Part shown: piece by piece, positions 44,093 through 53,177 of the stretch | How the letters are laid out: every line of letters begins with the position of its first letter | Numbering within the stretch: position 1 is the first letter of the stretch | Assembly (NCBI GenBank): GCA_035573855.1 | Contig: DATLZU010000039.1 | Span: forward strand, 1-64,000 | Length of the DNA: 64,000 nt | Direction: 5' to 3' | Source: DATLZU01 sp035573855 | GTDB lineage: Bacteria > Nitrospirota > Nitrospiria > Nitrospirales > Nitrospiraceae | Program-made: the position numbers and the translations under genes | The notes under the pieces: generated by a model | What the model saw: the letters and a program-made list of their open reading frames with translations, nothing else | Told to the model about the DNA's origin: nothing | Databases searched by the model: none

Positions 44093-45951
44093 GATCGGGC
44101 CTCCTGCGACGGGGACGAACGATGCGTTACCGGAGCCGCGGTCTGCCGGACCTCGATGAGGTCCCCGCCAAACATCTCGAGAGCTTGTTTGACCAAGGGA
44201 CGGGCACGGACGTGCTCGAACAGCATCTGCCGTCGCTCCCGCTCTTTGGCTACCCGCATCTCCGCCATGGTCGGTCCCGGCTGATCGCCGTCCCCCAACT
44301 CGACCACGTGCAGACGGGCCGGCTGGCCTGAGAGCCGCTGGCACAGCTCGGTAATAACCCGCAGATTGTCTTCTCTCTCAATAAACGAGCGGGCTACCGT
44401 CTCCCCCTTGGTGAATCCAATTATGATCTGATTGCCTTCGATTCCGACGAAACGCCCTCGTTCGAGAAACGAAGCAATGCCAGGATGCACGCTCGCCACT
44501 TCCTCTTGAAATTGGTCCCAGTCGAGCTGAAGCGGAGGGACCGACGCAATCACGGGCGCGGTCGGCGCGGATTTGCTCTCAACCGACGGCTTGTCGGCCG
44601 AAGCGGAGGCCGAGACGGATCCCGGCGGGCGGCGACGGTTCTGAGTCAGGGACGACGAGACGCGCGCGGCACGCGGCAGGGCGATGTCCGGTGCCTCGGG
44701 ATCGGTCGAAACTGGGTACCGGTCCGACGGAACTTTCGCCGCCGCCTCAGCGGACTGTGCGAATCGGTCCGCCTTGCCGGACGCCTGCTGCTTTACCGGG
44801 AGGGCCGTCGCGGCTTTCTCGCGCCCGGACGCGACCGCCCCCTGTCCACCGGAGCCGAGCAGCTTCGTGGCCCGCACGGCGGCCACCTCCAGCACATACC
44901 GGGGGTGAGCACTCAGCCGCAAAGCATCCTCGGCTTGAGTCAGGATCCGAAACAATTCTTGTACTTGTTCCGGCGTGAACATCTTTGCGTCCGAGGCGAG
45001 TTGGCGAATGTCTTCCTCGGACGCCTCGATCAACCCGCGCAGGTCCTGCGGCGACGAGACCACCGACGCCACTAAAAGATTCCGCACGTATTCGACGAGA
45101 TCGGCGCAATACGCGCGCAGGTCATGACCTTGATCAAGCAGACGATGGATCACTCGCAGTGCCGCCGGGCTGTCTTGCGCGATGACAGCCTCGATCATTG
45201 CACGGACATGTTCTTGCGGCACAGCCCCCAGCAGCACCTCCAAGTCGGCGTGCTTGATCGTTTTCCCGCCGAAGGCCACCGCCTGATCGAGCAGACTGAG
45301 CGCGTCCCGCATGCTGCCCGCGCTGGCCCGAGCCAGCGCGGCCAGGCTGCGATCTTCCACCGTAATGCCGTCTTGCACGGCCACACGGCGCAATCGCTCA
45401 ATAATTTCGGTTTGGGGGATGCGTCGAAAGTTGTAATGTTGGCAACGCGAAAGGATGGTCGGCGGGATCTTATGAATTTCAGTGGTCGCAAAAATGAACA
45501 CCACATGCGGCGGTGGCTCCTCCAGCGTCTTGAGCAGCGCGTTGAACGCGGAATTCGACAGCATGTGAACTTCATCGATAATGTAAACGCGATAGCTCCC
45601 GCGAAACGGCGTAAACTTGACGTTTTCCCGGATCTCGCGCACATCGTCGACGCTCGTGTTCGACGCGCCGTCGATCTCGATCACGTCCACCGAAGTCCCT
45701 TGCGCGATCTCGATGCAGTTCGGACAGACGTTGCACGGCGTGCCGGTCGGCCCCTGTTCGCAATTGAGTGCCTTGGCCAGAATCCGCGCGACGGAAGTCT
45801 TGCCCACGCCGCGGGTGCCGGAAAACAGGAAAGCCTGCGCAATCCGTTTCGTCTTGATCGCGTTGACCAACGTCCGGACGACGTGCGGCTGCCCGACCAC
45901 GTCCTCGAAGGTCGCGGGCCGATATTTTCTGGCGGAAACCTGATACTCCAA
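44089..45951 (-). CDS. dnaX: DNA polymerase III subunit gamma/tau
   Basis: The 620-residue protein has VSARKYRPATFEDVVGQ, Walker A GTRGVGKTS, the zinc-binding CEQGPTGTPCNVCPNC and the clamp-loader box DEVHMLSNSAFNALLKTLEE. A variable Pro/Ser/Ala-rich middle and a C-terminal tau-like region follow. The best start is TTG 45951, giving the family N-terminus EYQVSARKYRP; the longer frame begins in the repeat-like spacer. It is first in the dnaX-ebfC-recR operon. I did not identify a programmed frameshift site. Confidence 0.93.
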   Translation of the reverse strand: MEYQVSARKYRPATFEDVVGQPHVVRTLVNAIKTKRIAQAFLFSGTRGVGKTSVARILAKALNCEQGPTGTPCNVCPNCIEIAQGTSVDVIEIDGASNTSVDDVREIRENVKFTPFRGSYRVYIIDEVHMLSNSAFNALLKTLEEPPPHVVFIFATTEIHKIPPTILSRCQHYNFRRIPQTEIIERLRRVAVQDGITVEDRSLAALARASAGSMRDALSLLDQAVAFGGKTIKHADLEVLLGAVPQEHVRAMIEAVIAQDSPAALRVIHRLLDQGHDLRAYCADLVEYVRNLLVASVVSSPQDLRGLIEASEEDIRQLASDAKMFTPEQVQELFRILTQAEDALRLSAHPRYVLEVAAVRATKLLGSGGQGAVASGREKAATALPVKQQASGKADRFAQSAEAAAKVPSDRYPVSTDPEAPDIALPRAARVSSSLTQNRRRPPGSVSASASADKPSVESKSAPTAPVIASVPPLQLDWDQFQEEVASVHPGIASFLERGRFVGIEGNQIIIGFTKGETVARSFIEREDNLRVITELCQRLSGQPARLHVVELGDGDQPGPTMAEMRVAKERERRQMLFEHVRARPLVKQALEMFGGDLIEVRQTAAPVTHRSSPSQEARS

Positions 45952-46061
45952 CGTCTCGTGACTCCGAATCAGGAATGATGAATGTGAAATGATGAATTGA
46001 GCAGATTCGGGCAATTTTTAATTCATAATTCAGCGTTCAACATTCCTCGCTTCGAGGTTGA

Positions 46062-46166
46062 GCGGGGCCAGGTGATCCTGCGGCACCCAGACTGGCCTGC
46101 TTACCGTTGCTTCCTTCCGGACCTGGCGGAGTTCACAGGATTCTGTTGCACAGGGCCCAGCCCCTA
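46062..46166 (-). ncRNA. ffs: Small (4.5S-type) SRP RNA
   Basis: Reading the minus strand, the central signature CAGGTCCGGAAGGAAGCAAC is flanked by GCCGCAGGAT and AACAGAATCCTG, which pair in the SRP hairpin. The outer GGGGC/GCCCC ends also pair. This is the domain IV hairpin that binds Ffh. It lies 110 bases before dnaX, as in many bacteria. The outer boundaries are approximate. Confidence 0.9.
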
Positions 46167-46351
46167 TCCATCAAGAAGTTCCGAGTGATGAGCGCTGAGG
46201 GATGAAGGACACTTTTAGGCCGTTCGCTCTGCTTAATCTCACTCAGCACTCAGTCCTTGGCTCCCGTTACTGCACATGAACACTAAAGATGTCTATCGGG
46301 CGGCGTTAATCACGCTAAAAACACTGATGAGCCGGCACGAGCAAGCCTGGT

Positions 46352-46441
<90 letters not shown>

Positions 46442-46788
46442 ACCTCGCCAGTGGAGCCGGATACCTTGTAACGGCTCTTGGGTGCCTGGAGAAACCCGTC
46501 CTTGCCGTTTCGCTTTTTCCCCAGCACTTCGCCGTGAGTTCAGCATGAGCCGCCATCTTGGTCGCCAGCAGAGAGATGGCATCTTAACATGCGACCCTCT
46601 CAGCGGCAAGGCGAAGGAGGCGCACCTCGGGCGTGTTCAACCCCACCCAAGGAGAGAGTCGCTTCCCTCGCTCGGGATCGCCAGAGACCCGCGCGATTTC
46701 CGGTATCCTGACGCGCAGGAAATGTTGCCGCTCGCGTTGACCCTCACGGAGAGACCTCACTATACTGCGTAACATGAGGGGAAGTGGC
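46442..46788. other. 347-bp intergenic, no gene seen
   Basis: The stretch lies between the divergent tRNA-Ser and AsmA genes. It holds no convincing coding sequence. It presumably carries promoters for both, but I found no clean match. Confidence 0.4.
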
Positions 46789-48438
46789 ATGATGAAAGTG
46801 CTGGCGGTTCTCGGCGTCGTCGTTCTTGCGCTGGTGCTCCTGGTCCTCCTCCTTCCGTTCATCATCGACCTGAATAAATACCAGGATCAGTACCGTCCCA
46901 TCATCGAAGACGCGCTCAACCGGAAAATCTCACTCAAAGACATCCGGCTCACCATCTTTCCCCGGATCGGCGCCAGGGTGGCAGGATTCTCCGTGCTCGA
47001 CGATCCCGCCTTTGGCGCAAACCCGTTTGCTTCGCTGACCTCGCTCGATGTCGGCGTCAAGCTGATGCCGCTCCTGAGCGGTCGCATCGAAATCGAAGCG
47101 ATCACGCTGCGCGATCCCGTTATCACCGTCATCAAGAATCGCGACGGAGCCCTGAACGTGTCCACCATCGGCAAGAAAGGGCCGGCCGAGCCTAAAGCCG
47201 TGACTCGCGTGCCGACTCACCCGCCTGAGGGTCCGCTTCGCATCTTGGCGTTGCTTGCCGTAGATCGCGTGTCGCTGACCGGCGGCACTATCACGTATCG
47301 GGATCTCTCGGTCGCCAGCCCCGTCGAGTATCGGCTGCAGGACCTCACTGTGAAGCTCGCTTCCGTGGGCCTGGGTCAGACACCGAAGCTGCGCCTCGAA
47401 ACGCTGGTGCAGCCGCTGAATCTGCCGATCGCCATCGACGGCGCCTTCGGGCCGCTCAAAGAGACCGCCGACATCGAGTCGGCCACTGTCGACCTGGCGC
47501 TCGGCAAGACGCAGCTGGCGATCAAAGGCAGTTCGGTGGGCGGCAGCACCCAGCTCAGCATCTCGTCTCAGGTGATCAACACCGCCGATCTCCCGTTGGC
47601 ATTGCCGCTCAAAAAACCTGTCGAGATCAAGAATCTCCAGATCTCGGCTGAGCTGAAAGGGCAGGAGGCACGCGTGAACAATCTGTCGTTCGACATCTTC
47701 AACGGGCAGACCAAAGCCCAGGTGGGGCTGACACTGGGCGCCGACGCCCCTCCGTTCAACGGGAAAGTCGTCATGCAAGGCCTGCAACTGGGGCCGGCCC
47801 TCGAGGCCGTCGGCACGGACCAGGTTTCCATCAGCGGGACGGCCGCCATGGAGATGGCGATCCTGGGCCGTGGGTTCACCATGCCGGACCTCACCAAGGC
47901 GCTCGAAGGGATCGGACATTTGGACATCAAGGACGGCAAGCTCGAAGGTGTCAACTTACTGCAGGAAGTGGCAGCTCTCCTCAAAGTAGCCGGCATCTCG
48001 ACGGACAACGTGAAAGCCACCGTGTTCTCGACGATCGAGGGAGACGTCGCGATCAAGCAGGGCGTCGTCGCCGTGCAGCGCCTCTTGCTGGACAGCCACG
48101 ATTTTCAAGCCACGGCGAACGGCACGGTCGGGTTCGACCAGACCCTTCATCTGAAAGCCAGCCTGAACTTGTCCGAGGCGCTTAGTCAGAAGATTGCCAC
48201 CGGCTCGCCCGTCGCCAAGCTGGCCATGTCAAACGGGCGAGTGACCGTCCCGCTTGTCATCACAGGGACCGTGCAGACACCGTTTTATGGCCTCGACACC
48301 AAAGCGATCGGCGCCAAGGTGCAAGAGCAGGTGAAAGAGAAGGCCAAAGAAGTGGTCGAAGAAATGTTGAAGTCAAAGAGCCCTGAAGAAGCGGTCCAGA
48401 AAGGCCAAGAGATGTTGAAACAACTCTTTGGACGGTGA
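46789..48438 (+). CDS. AsmA family protein
   Basis: The 549-residue protein has an N-terminal membrane helix (VLAVLGVVVLALVLLVLLLP). The AsmA domain (residues about 25-130) includes RPIIEDALNRKISLKDIRLT and FPRIGARVAGFSV. A long beta-rich region resembling the C-terminal AsmA_2 fold ends before residue 500, and a lysine-rich C-terminus follows. AsmA-like proteins are bridge-like lipid transporters or assembly factors at the envelope. ATG 46789 is preferred because AGGGGA precedes it; ATG 46774 is an alternative. Confidence 0.85.
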   Translation: MMKVLAVLGVVVLALVLLVLLLPFIIDLNKYQDQYRPIIEDALNRKISLKDIRLTIFPRIGARVAGFSVLDDPAFGANPFASLTSLDVGVKLMPLLSGRIEIEAITLRDPVITVIKNRDGALNVSTIGKKGPAEPKAVTRVPTHPPEGPLRILALLAVDRVSLTGGTITYRDLSVASPVEYRLQDLTVKLASVGLGQTPKLRLETLVQPLNLPIAIDGAFGPLKETADIESATVDLALGKTQLAIKGSSVGGSTQLSISSQVINTADLPLALPLKKPVEIKNLQISAELKGQEARVNNLSFDIFNGQTKAQVGLTLGADAPPFNGKVVMQGLQLGPALEAVGTDQVSISGTAAMEMAILGRGFTMPDLTKALEGIGHLDIKDGKLEGVNLLQEVAALLKVAGISTDNVKATVFSTIEGDVAIKQGVVAVQRLLLDSHDFQATANGTVGFDQTLHLKASLNLSEALSQKIATGSPVAKLAMSNGRVTVPLVITGTVQTPFYGLDTKAIGAKVQEQVKEKAKEVVEEMLKSKSPEEAVQKGQEMLKQLFGR

Positions 48439-48554
48439 AAGGGATCCTGACGCCTCCGCACGAATCCCTTGTCCGTGCGGATTCCTGGTTCTGGGTGCGC
48501 GGCCCGCCCTTACGCACTTAGCGTTTCGCCTCATGGTGGCTTCCAAAGCCTTTC

Positions 48555-48869
48555 CCTCTAACATCTAACCCTAATCCGAAAATAAATCTGCTGTCATCGG
48601 GCTAGTCCACGGGTCCTGTCGCGGCGAACAGCCCAGGACCCATTGCTCTGCAGAGTGCAATGGGTGCCCCGCTCACTCCACCCATCCCCATGGCCCCTTG
48701 CATGCGGGGAGCAATGGGCGCCCCGACCCTTGCGTTGCGCGCGGTGGGGCAGGGGTCCCCGACACACTGGCTTGCCCTCAAGCCAGGTGTGGGGCCACCG
48801 CGCCACCCGTGGGCAGTTCACATCGGTGTATCGACATTGTTTTCGGATTAGGGCTAACCTCTAACATCT
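48555..48869. mobile_element. MITE-like element, 291 bp, with 12-bp flanking direct repeats
   Basis: A segment from 48567 to 48857 is bounded by inverted repeats. The left repeat is at 48567-48582 and the right at 48840-48857, with a perfect 14-bp core CCCTAATCCGAAAA against its complement at 48840-48853. Directly outside is the 12-bp direct repeat CCTCTAACATCT at 48555-48566 and 48858-48869, consistent with a target duplication. The interior contains hairpins (48611-48641, 48639-48664) and a near-repeat GCAATGGGyGCCCCG (48657 and 48711). No coding sequence of transposase size is present. Confidence 0.65.
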
Positions 48870-49176
48870 CGCTCAGTCCCAACTCCTCATGATGCCGTAC
48901 CGTTCCTGGTGAGGCTGCCGACGCATTTCCTGCGCTCGTTCTGGAGGTGCCGCCCTCCAGTCTCTCCGGGGCGTTGCTTCCGCTCCGCTCCGCAGCCGCT
49001 TCTTGGCCATCAGGTCCCCCGTGGGAAAGGTCATGCGCGCTGCACGGAGTCCCCACTGAGGAGGCTTGTAATCGACAACGTAGTTTGCTATAGTTTGCAC
49101 CTCATCCTACTGCCGTCCATCCTCGCTTATCCAGATCAGTGCAGCCGCGATTGCAGCCATTCTCAATGGAGGGCTC
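48870..49176. other. 307-bp intergenic with a possible small minus-strand frame
   Basis: A 45-residue minus-strand frame (48873-49010) begins MAKKRLRSGAEATPRRD after a GGGGGA site, and is rich in Arg. I cannot decide whether it is a real small protein. Nothing else is evident. Confidence 0.25.
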
Positions 49177-50259
49177 ATGAAGAACGTACCCGCAGGCCTT
49201 GCGTCGGCTTTGGTCTTCGTTCTTTTCTTGAGTTTCACCGGCTCAGCCAGAGCCGAAGGGGCGGACGTGGTCACTTTGAAGGACGGCAGCGCGATGTATG
49301 GCGAAGTGATAGAAATGTCTAATGGCGAACTCATGATCAAGACGGCCTTCGGAGTCGGGGACGTGGTCAAGATCAAATGGGGGACCGTTGCCAAGTTGAC
49401 CACCACCCATCCTTTGCCTTTCCACTTGAAAGAAGGAACCGTGTTGGTGGCCACGGCTCAAGAAGGCGAGAGCGGGACGCTGCTTCTCCAAGCTCAGCCC
49501 ATGACCGGATTCCTGACCGTCCCGCTCGATGCGGTCGTCTCCATCAATCCTCTCGTTCAGCCCCCCGTGGTTTACAGCGGGAGCCTTCAGGTGGGGTTCT
49601 CGCAAACCACAGGGAACAGCCATCTGCGGAACGCCAGCATGATCGGCGAATTCACGGGGCGAAGCGAAAAGCTGCGGCTGACTCTGCTAGGTCGATACAT
49701 TTACGGCGACGACGGAGGTCGGTTGATCGTGCGGAATAGCCGAGGCACCATCAAATTGGACTTCTTCCTGACTAAACGGTTCTATTGGTTCGCCGCCTCC
49801 TATTTCGAACAAGACACGTTTCAGGATTTGAATCTCCGCACGTCGCTCTCCTCTGGCCCCGGCTATCAATTTATCGACAAGGGCGACTTCAGCAGCGGCG
49901 TGCTGAAGGACATGACGCTCTATGCGGAAATCGGCGCGGCCTATTTCAACGAGGATTTTAAGATCGCGCAGGACAAGACGTCGTTCCGTGGACGCTGGTC
50001 CGTCAAGTTGAACTGGCCGATGTTCGACGAAAAAATCACGTTCTATCACTACGAAGAGGGCTTCCCCTCTTTGCAAAACAGCAAAGACTATTACATCACG
50101 GCGGACACCGGTGTCCGGTTCAAGATCATCGACGGGGTCGTGAGCGGCTTTCAGTGGACCATTCGCTACAACAATAACCCGCCTCCCGGGACCACGGACA
50201 CGGACAACCTGTATCTCTGGACTCTCGGCTATAGCTTCGACACCAGCCTCAAGCGGTGA
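49177..50259 (+). CDS. DUF481 family outer-membrane protein
   Basis: The 360-residue protein has a signal peptide (residues about 1-26, ending ARA). A small N-terminal domain like other sensor/adhesin beta domains (VVTLKDGSAMYGEVIEM) follows. A C-terminal DUF481-type barrel has YSGSLQVGFSQTTGNSHLRN, LDFFLTKRFYWFAASYFEQD and a final aromatic strand (LWTLGYSFDTSLKR). Function of DUF481 barrels is not settled. Confidence 0.75.
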   Translation: MKNVPAGLASALVFVLFLSFTGSARAEGADVVTLKDGSAMYGEVIEMSNGELMIKTAFGVGDVVKIKWGTVAKLTTTHPLPFHLKEGTVLVATAQEGESGTLLLQAQPMTGFLTVPLDAVVSINPLVQPPVVYSGSLQVGFSQTTGNSHLRNASMIGEFTGRSEKLRLTLLGRYIYGDDGGRLIVRNSRGTIKLDFFLTKRFYWFAASYFEQDTFQDLNLRTSLSSGPGYQFIDKGDFSSGVLKDMTLYAEIGAAYFNEDFKIAQDKTSFRGRWSVKLNWPMFDEKITFYHYEEGFPSLQNSKDYYITADTGVRFKIIDGVVSGFQWTIRYNNNPPPGTTDTDNLYLWTLGYSFDTSLKR

Positions 50260-50300
50260 GCGTAGGGCTTCGTTCACACAACCAATCAGGAGGGTCTGCC

Positions 50301-50741
50301 ATGCTGAAGGAATTCAAAGTCTTCGCCATGCGCGGCAATGTGCTGGATATGGCCGTCGGGATCATCATCGGCGGGGCGTTCGGGAAAATCGTGAGCTCGA
50401 TGGTCAGCGACGTCCTGATGCCGCCGATCGGACTGCTGTTGGGCAAAGTGGACTTCTCCAGTCTGTTCATCAACCTGTCCGGTCAGCCTTACTCCTCGCT
50501 CACCGCGGCGAAGGCGGCCGGCGCACCGACCATCAACTACGGAGTGTTTCTACAGGCGGTCCTCGATTTCGTGATCGTGGCGTTCGCGATCTTTTTGCTT
50601 GTCAGGCAAGTCAACGCCATGACCAGGAAACCAGAAGCTCCGCCTGCTCCCTCGACGAAACCGTGCCCGTACTGCCTTTCCGAGATTCCGCTCAAGGCGA
50701 CGAAGTGCGCCCACTGCACGTCAGAGGTCAAGGCTGCGTAA
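50301..50741 (+). CDS. mscL: Large-conductance mechanosensitive channel with a C-terminal zinc ribbon
   Basis: The 146-residue protein has the MscL N-terminus FKVFAMRGNVLDMAVG and two membrane helices (IIIGGAFGKIVSSMVSDVLM and VLDFVIVAFAIFLLVRQVNA). Unlike E. coli MscL, the C-terminus carries CPYC (C122, C125) and CAHC (C136, C139), a zinc ribbon. AGGAGGG precedes ATG 50301. MscL opens under hypo-osmotic shock. Confidence 0.9.
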   Translation: MLKEFKVFAMRGNVLDMAVGIIIGGAFGKIVSSMVSDVLMPPIGLLLGKVDFSSLFINLSGQPYSSLTAAKAAGAPTINYGVFLQAVLDFVIVAFAIFLLVRQVNAMTRKPEAPPAPSTKPCPYCLSEIPLKATKCAHCTSEVKAA

Positions 50742-50767
50742 CTCGTCTGCAAAAAGGAGAGCCCATC

Positions 50768-51226
50768 ATGAAACCCATATTCGCAATCGCCCTGCTCCTC
50801 GTCGCTTCATTGGCGTTCAGCTCCTTCAGCCAGGCTGAAACCAGCCAGCTCACTCCGACGCTCGGTGAGATGAAATCCACTCTTCAGCAGCGGGCCGCCG
50901 AAGACCAGCAGGCCGCGAAGGACTTGCTCCAAAACGAGAAGGCCAGAACCCGACAGGCGGTCACCGATGAAACGCAACGGGCCAAGAGTTTGGCGGATGA
51001 GAAAAAGGCGAAGGCGCGGTCGAAGCTGACCGAGGAGAAGCAGAAGACCGCGGACCTTGCAGCTGGGCAGAAGGCCAAGGCGGAAACCGCAGCGACCGAA
51101 CGGAGGCAGAAAGCCGAAAGCGCGGTCCAGAGACAGATGGACCAATCCCGGCAGAAGGCCTCGGAGAAAGCCGCCGAAGGGATAGGAAAACTCGACAAGT
51201 CATTGAACGACCTGATGACGCGGTAG
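50768..51226 (+). CDS. Exported coiled-coil protein
   Basis: The 152-residue protein has a signal peptide (IFAIALLLVASLAFSSFSQA). The long, highly charged helix that follows is rich in Ala, Lys, Glu and Gln (DEKKAKARSKLTEEKQK, then AAGQKAKAETAATERRQKA). This is probably a periplasmic coiled coil. No family is recognised. AAAGGAGA lies 9 bases upstream of the ATG at 50768. It is spaced by 26 bases from mscL, so it may share its transcript. Confidence 0.7.
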   Translation: MKPIFAIALLLVASLAFSSFSQAETSQLTPTLGEMKSTLQQRAAEDQQAAKDLLQNEKARTRQAVTDETQRAKSLADEKKAKARSKLTEEKQKTADLAAGQKAKAETAATERRQKAESAVQRQMDQSRQKASEKAAEGIGKLDKSLNDLMTR

Positions 51227-51272
51227 CCGCATCGCCGTGTCGCCCGTCTTCCCACCACAAGGAGGTAGGCCA

Positions 51273-51599
51273 ATGAGACGGATGCTGAGAAGCGCGCTGA
51301 CCATCGTCATGACATTCACCTTTGCCTCGACCTTCGCGGAGGAGCCAGCCCCATCCGCTCCGGCTGCGCCGCCAGCCGCTCCGGCTGCTCCAGCGCCGCC
51401 GGCACCTGCTCCGGCCGAGCCGGCTCCCGCCGCTCCAGCGGCTTCCGAGGAGCCCAAGGCTGAAGGCGGAAAGAAGGTGGGGAAGGAGATGAAATCGGAC
51501 AAGAAAGGGAAAAAACGCGGACTCGAACGGGCCGATGAAGCCGCCGGCGAGCATGGTCGAAAGGGAAGAGCCAAGGCAGGGGAGAAGCAAGGGCGCTAG
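51273..51599 (+). CDS. Exported Pro/Ala-rich protein
   Basis: The 108-residue protein has a signal-like N-terminus (ALTIVMTFTFASTFAEE). A Pro/Ala-rich stretch follows, then a Lys/Gly-rich C-terminus (KSDKKGKKRGLERADEAAG). The composition is low complexity, so no function can be read. AAGGAGGT precedes ATG 51273. It is the third gene of a run that begins with mscL. Confidence 0.65.
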   Translation: MRRMLRSALTIVMTFTFASTFAEEPAPSAPAAPPAAPAAPAPPAPAPAEPAPAAPAASEEPKAEGGKKVGKEMKSDKKGKKRGLERADEAAGEHGRKGRAKAGEKQGR

Positions 51600-51606
51600 A
51601 CGCACG

Positions 51607-51636
51607 GGCCGGTCGCAGCCCGGGCTGCGACCGGCC
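51607..51636. terminator. Perfect 30-bp palindrome, bidirectional terminator candidate
   Basis: Arms at 51607-51621 and 51622-51636 are exact reverse complements (arm begins GGCCGGTCGCAGCCC). It lies between convergent genes ending at 51599 and 51663, eight bases from the first and 27 from the second. No T tract follows, so an intrinsic terminator or a structural stop is inferred. Confidence 0.6.
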
Positions 51637-51662
51637 GTCCGTCGCTCAGCGAAGAGCGAATT

Positions 51663-52908
51663 TTACAATCGACACTGGTTCTGCTCGACCCCGCCGGCAA
51701 CCGCATCTCCCGGAACGGTGGCCAGAATCTTGTAGTGACCCAAGCCCAGCTCTTTCCCGTAGGCCTCGCCCACCAAGACATCCTGCACGTGCTGGTGGTC
51801 CCAGGCCCGGAAATAGGACCGCCCTTCCTTGAGCCCGTCGAACTCGTGACCTTCCAGAGCCTTGATGACGGCGGCCGTGTCGGTCGTCCCGGCCCGGCGA
51901 ACGGCCTCCAAGACCTGCATCATCGCCGCGTAGCCGTGGTAACACCGCGATGTCGGCGTATGGTTGTACTTGTCGATGACGCCCTGAATGAAGCGTTTCG
52001 ACCCTTCGGTGTTGATCTTCGGATCCCAGATCAGCCCCCAGACGCCGGCGTTGTTCGCATAGCCTAACGGCCGGCCGATCTGCTCGCCGCCGATCATCCC
52101 GCCGACGCCGATCTTCTCTTTCGCCAGCTCCAGCTTCGTATAGGCTTTCAACGCGTGAACGAGATCCCAGCCGTAGAGGTTCAGGATCACCGCGCCCGGC
52201 TTGGCATTCTTCGCCTCCATCAGCGGAGCCGTGAAATCGGTCGCGCCAAAAGCCGTGGTGACCGACCCGACGACGTCGCCGCCTTGAGCCTTCAGCGCTT
52301 CGGTCATGGCCTGCAGCGCCGCCTTGCCGTCCACCGTGTCGGCCGTGATCATGAACCACTTGTTGCCGTAGGCCTTCACGATATGCGGCACGACCGCCTG
52401 CGCCATCATGCGGGCATTCGGCATGAAGACGAAGGTGTGGGAATTACAGCGGGAGCCGGTCAAGTCCATGATGTGGGCGCCTGTGACCATGAAGAGCCTG
52501 TTTTCCTGCTTGGCGAATTCCGAGACGGCGATTGCCACATCACCGTTGAACGTGCCCATGAGGAAATCCACGCGATCGTCTTTGACCAGTTTGGTGGCCG
52601 CCTTGATCGCGGTGTCCACGTTGGACGCGTCATCGGCCTCGATGAGACTGACCGGACGTCCCAGCACGCCGCCACGCTTATTTATAGAGGTCCACCGCCA
52701 CCGTAACCCCATGCACGTCGTGGATCGAGGACGTCTTATAGGGGCCGGACAAAGGATCGATGATGCCGACTTTGATCGGCCCGGCGGCCGAAGCGAGATG
52801 CGTCCTGCCTGCGAACCCAAGGATCTGGTTTACCCCGTCGCCCATGACGAGCACCCCGCCGGCTGCGGCGGAGAGTTGCAGAAAGCGCCGGCGCGAGATC
52901 ATACGCAT
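51663..52908 (-). pseudogene. Branched-chain amino acid/urea-type substrate-binding protein, frameshifted
   Basis: The first frame begins at ATG 52908 after GGAGG. It has a twin-arginine-like signal (ISRRRFLQLSAAAGGV) and the start of a Peripla_BP_6 domain (IKVGIIDPLSGPYKTSS), then stops at TAA 52678-52680. The second frame resumes with NKRGGVLGRPVSLIEADD and continues to 51663. Removing one A from AAA (T's at 52681-52683) restores DLYNKRGGV, so one inserted base explains the stop. The rest of the domain is complete, including GVGGMIGGEQIGRPLG. No permease or ATPase genes are adjacent. Confidence 0.8.
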
Positions 52909-53109
52909 AGAACATCCTCCTGCAGGGTGAACGTGTTCGCAAGAGTATAACACTGCTCGACACGTCAACCGAGCCGCCGCGCACTCGCTGAGCAGGCTGG
53001 TTTGGGGCTGATGAAATGGATGTCCTCGGACGCGACGTTCGTTGAGGGTGCAGAAACAGGGTGCAAGCCCGAGAGCCGAGCCAAAGGAAAGGGTGTTCAA
53101 CACGTCGAC

Positions 53110-53141
53110 GGGCTGCAGGTCGAAGGTACGACTTGCAGCCC
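53110..53141 (-). terminator. Terminator hairpin after the HEAT-repeat gene
   Basis: A 13-bp stem (53110-53122 with 53129-53141; one G-T pair) and a 6-base loop lie 36 bases past the stop of the minus-strand HEAT gene. No clear T run follows, so the assignment is moderate. Confidence 0.5.
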
Positions 53142-53177
53142 GCCAGTCTCATCGCCGCGCGAAAGCGCGCAGCCGAA

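Noticed and set aside
46930..47919. Minus-strand 329-codon frame opposite the AsmA gene
   Set aside because: AsmA is clear on the plus strand, and the minus frame has no domain or ribosome site.
48873..49010. 45-codon Arg-rich minus-strand frame starting MAKKRLRS
   Set aside because: It has a plausible ribosome site but no conservation I can judge; left as a low-confidence note in the intergenic entry.
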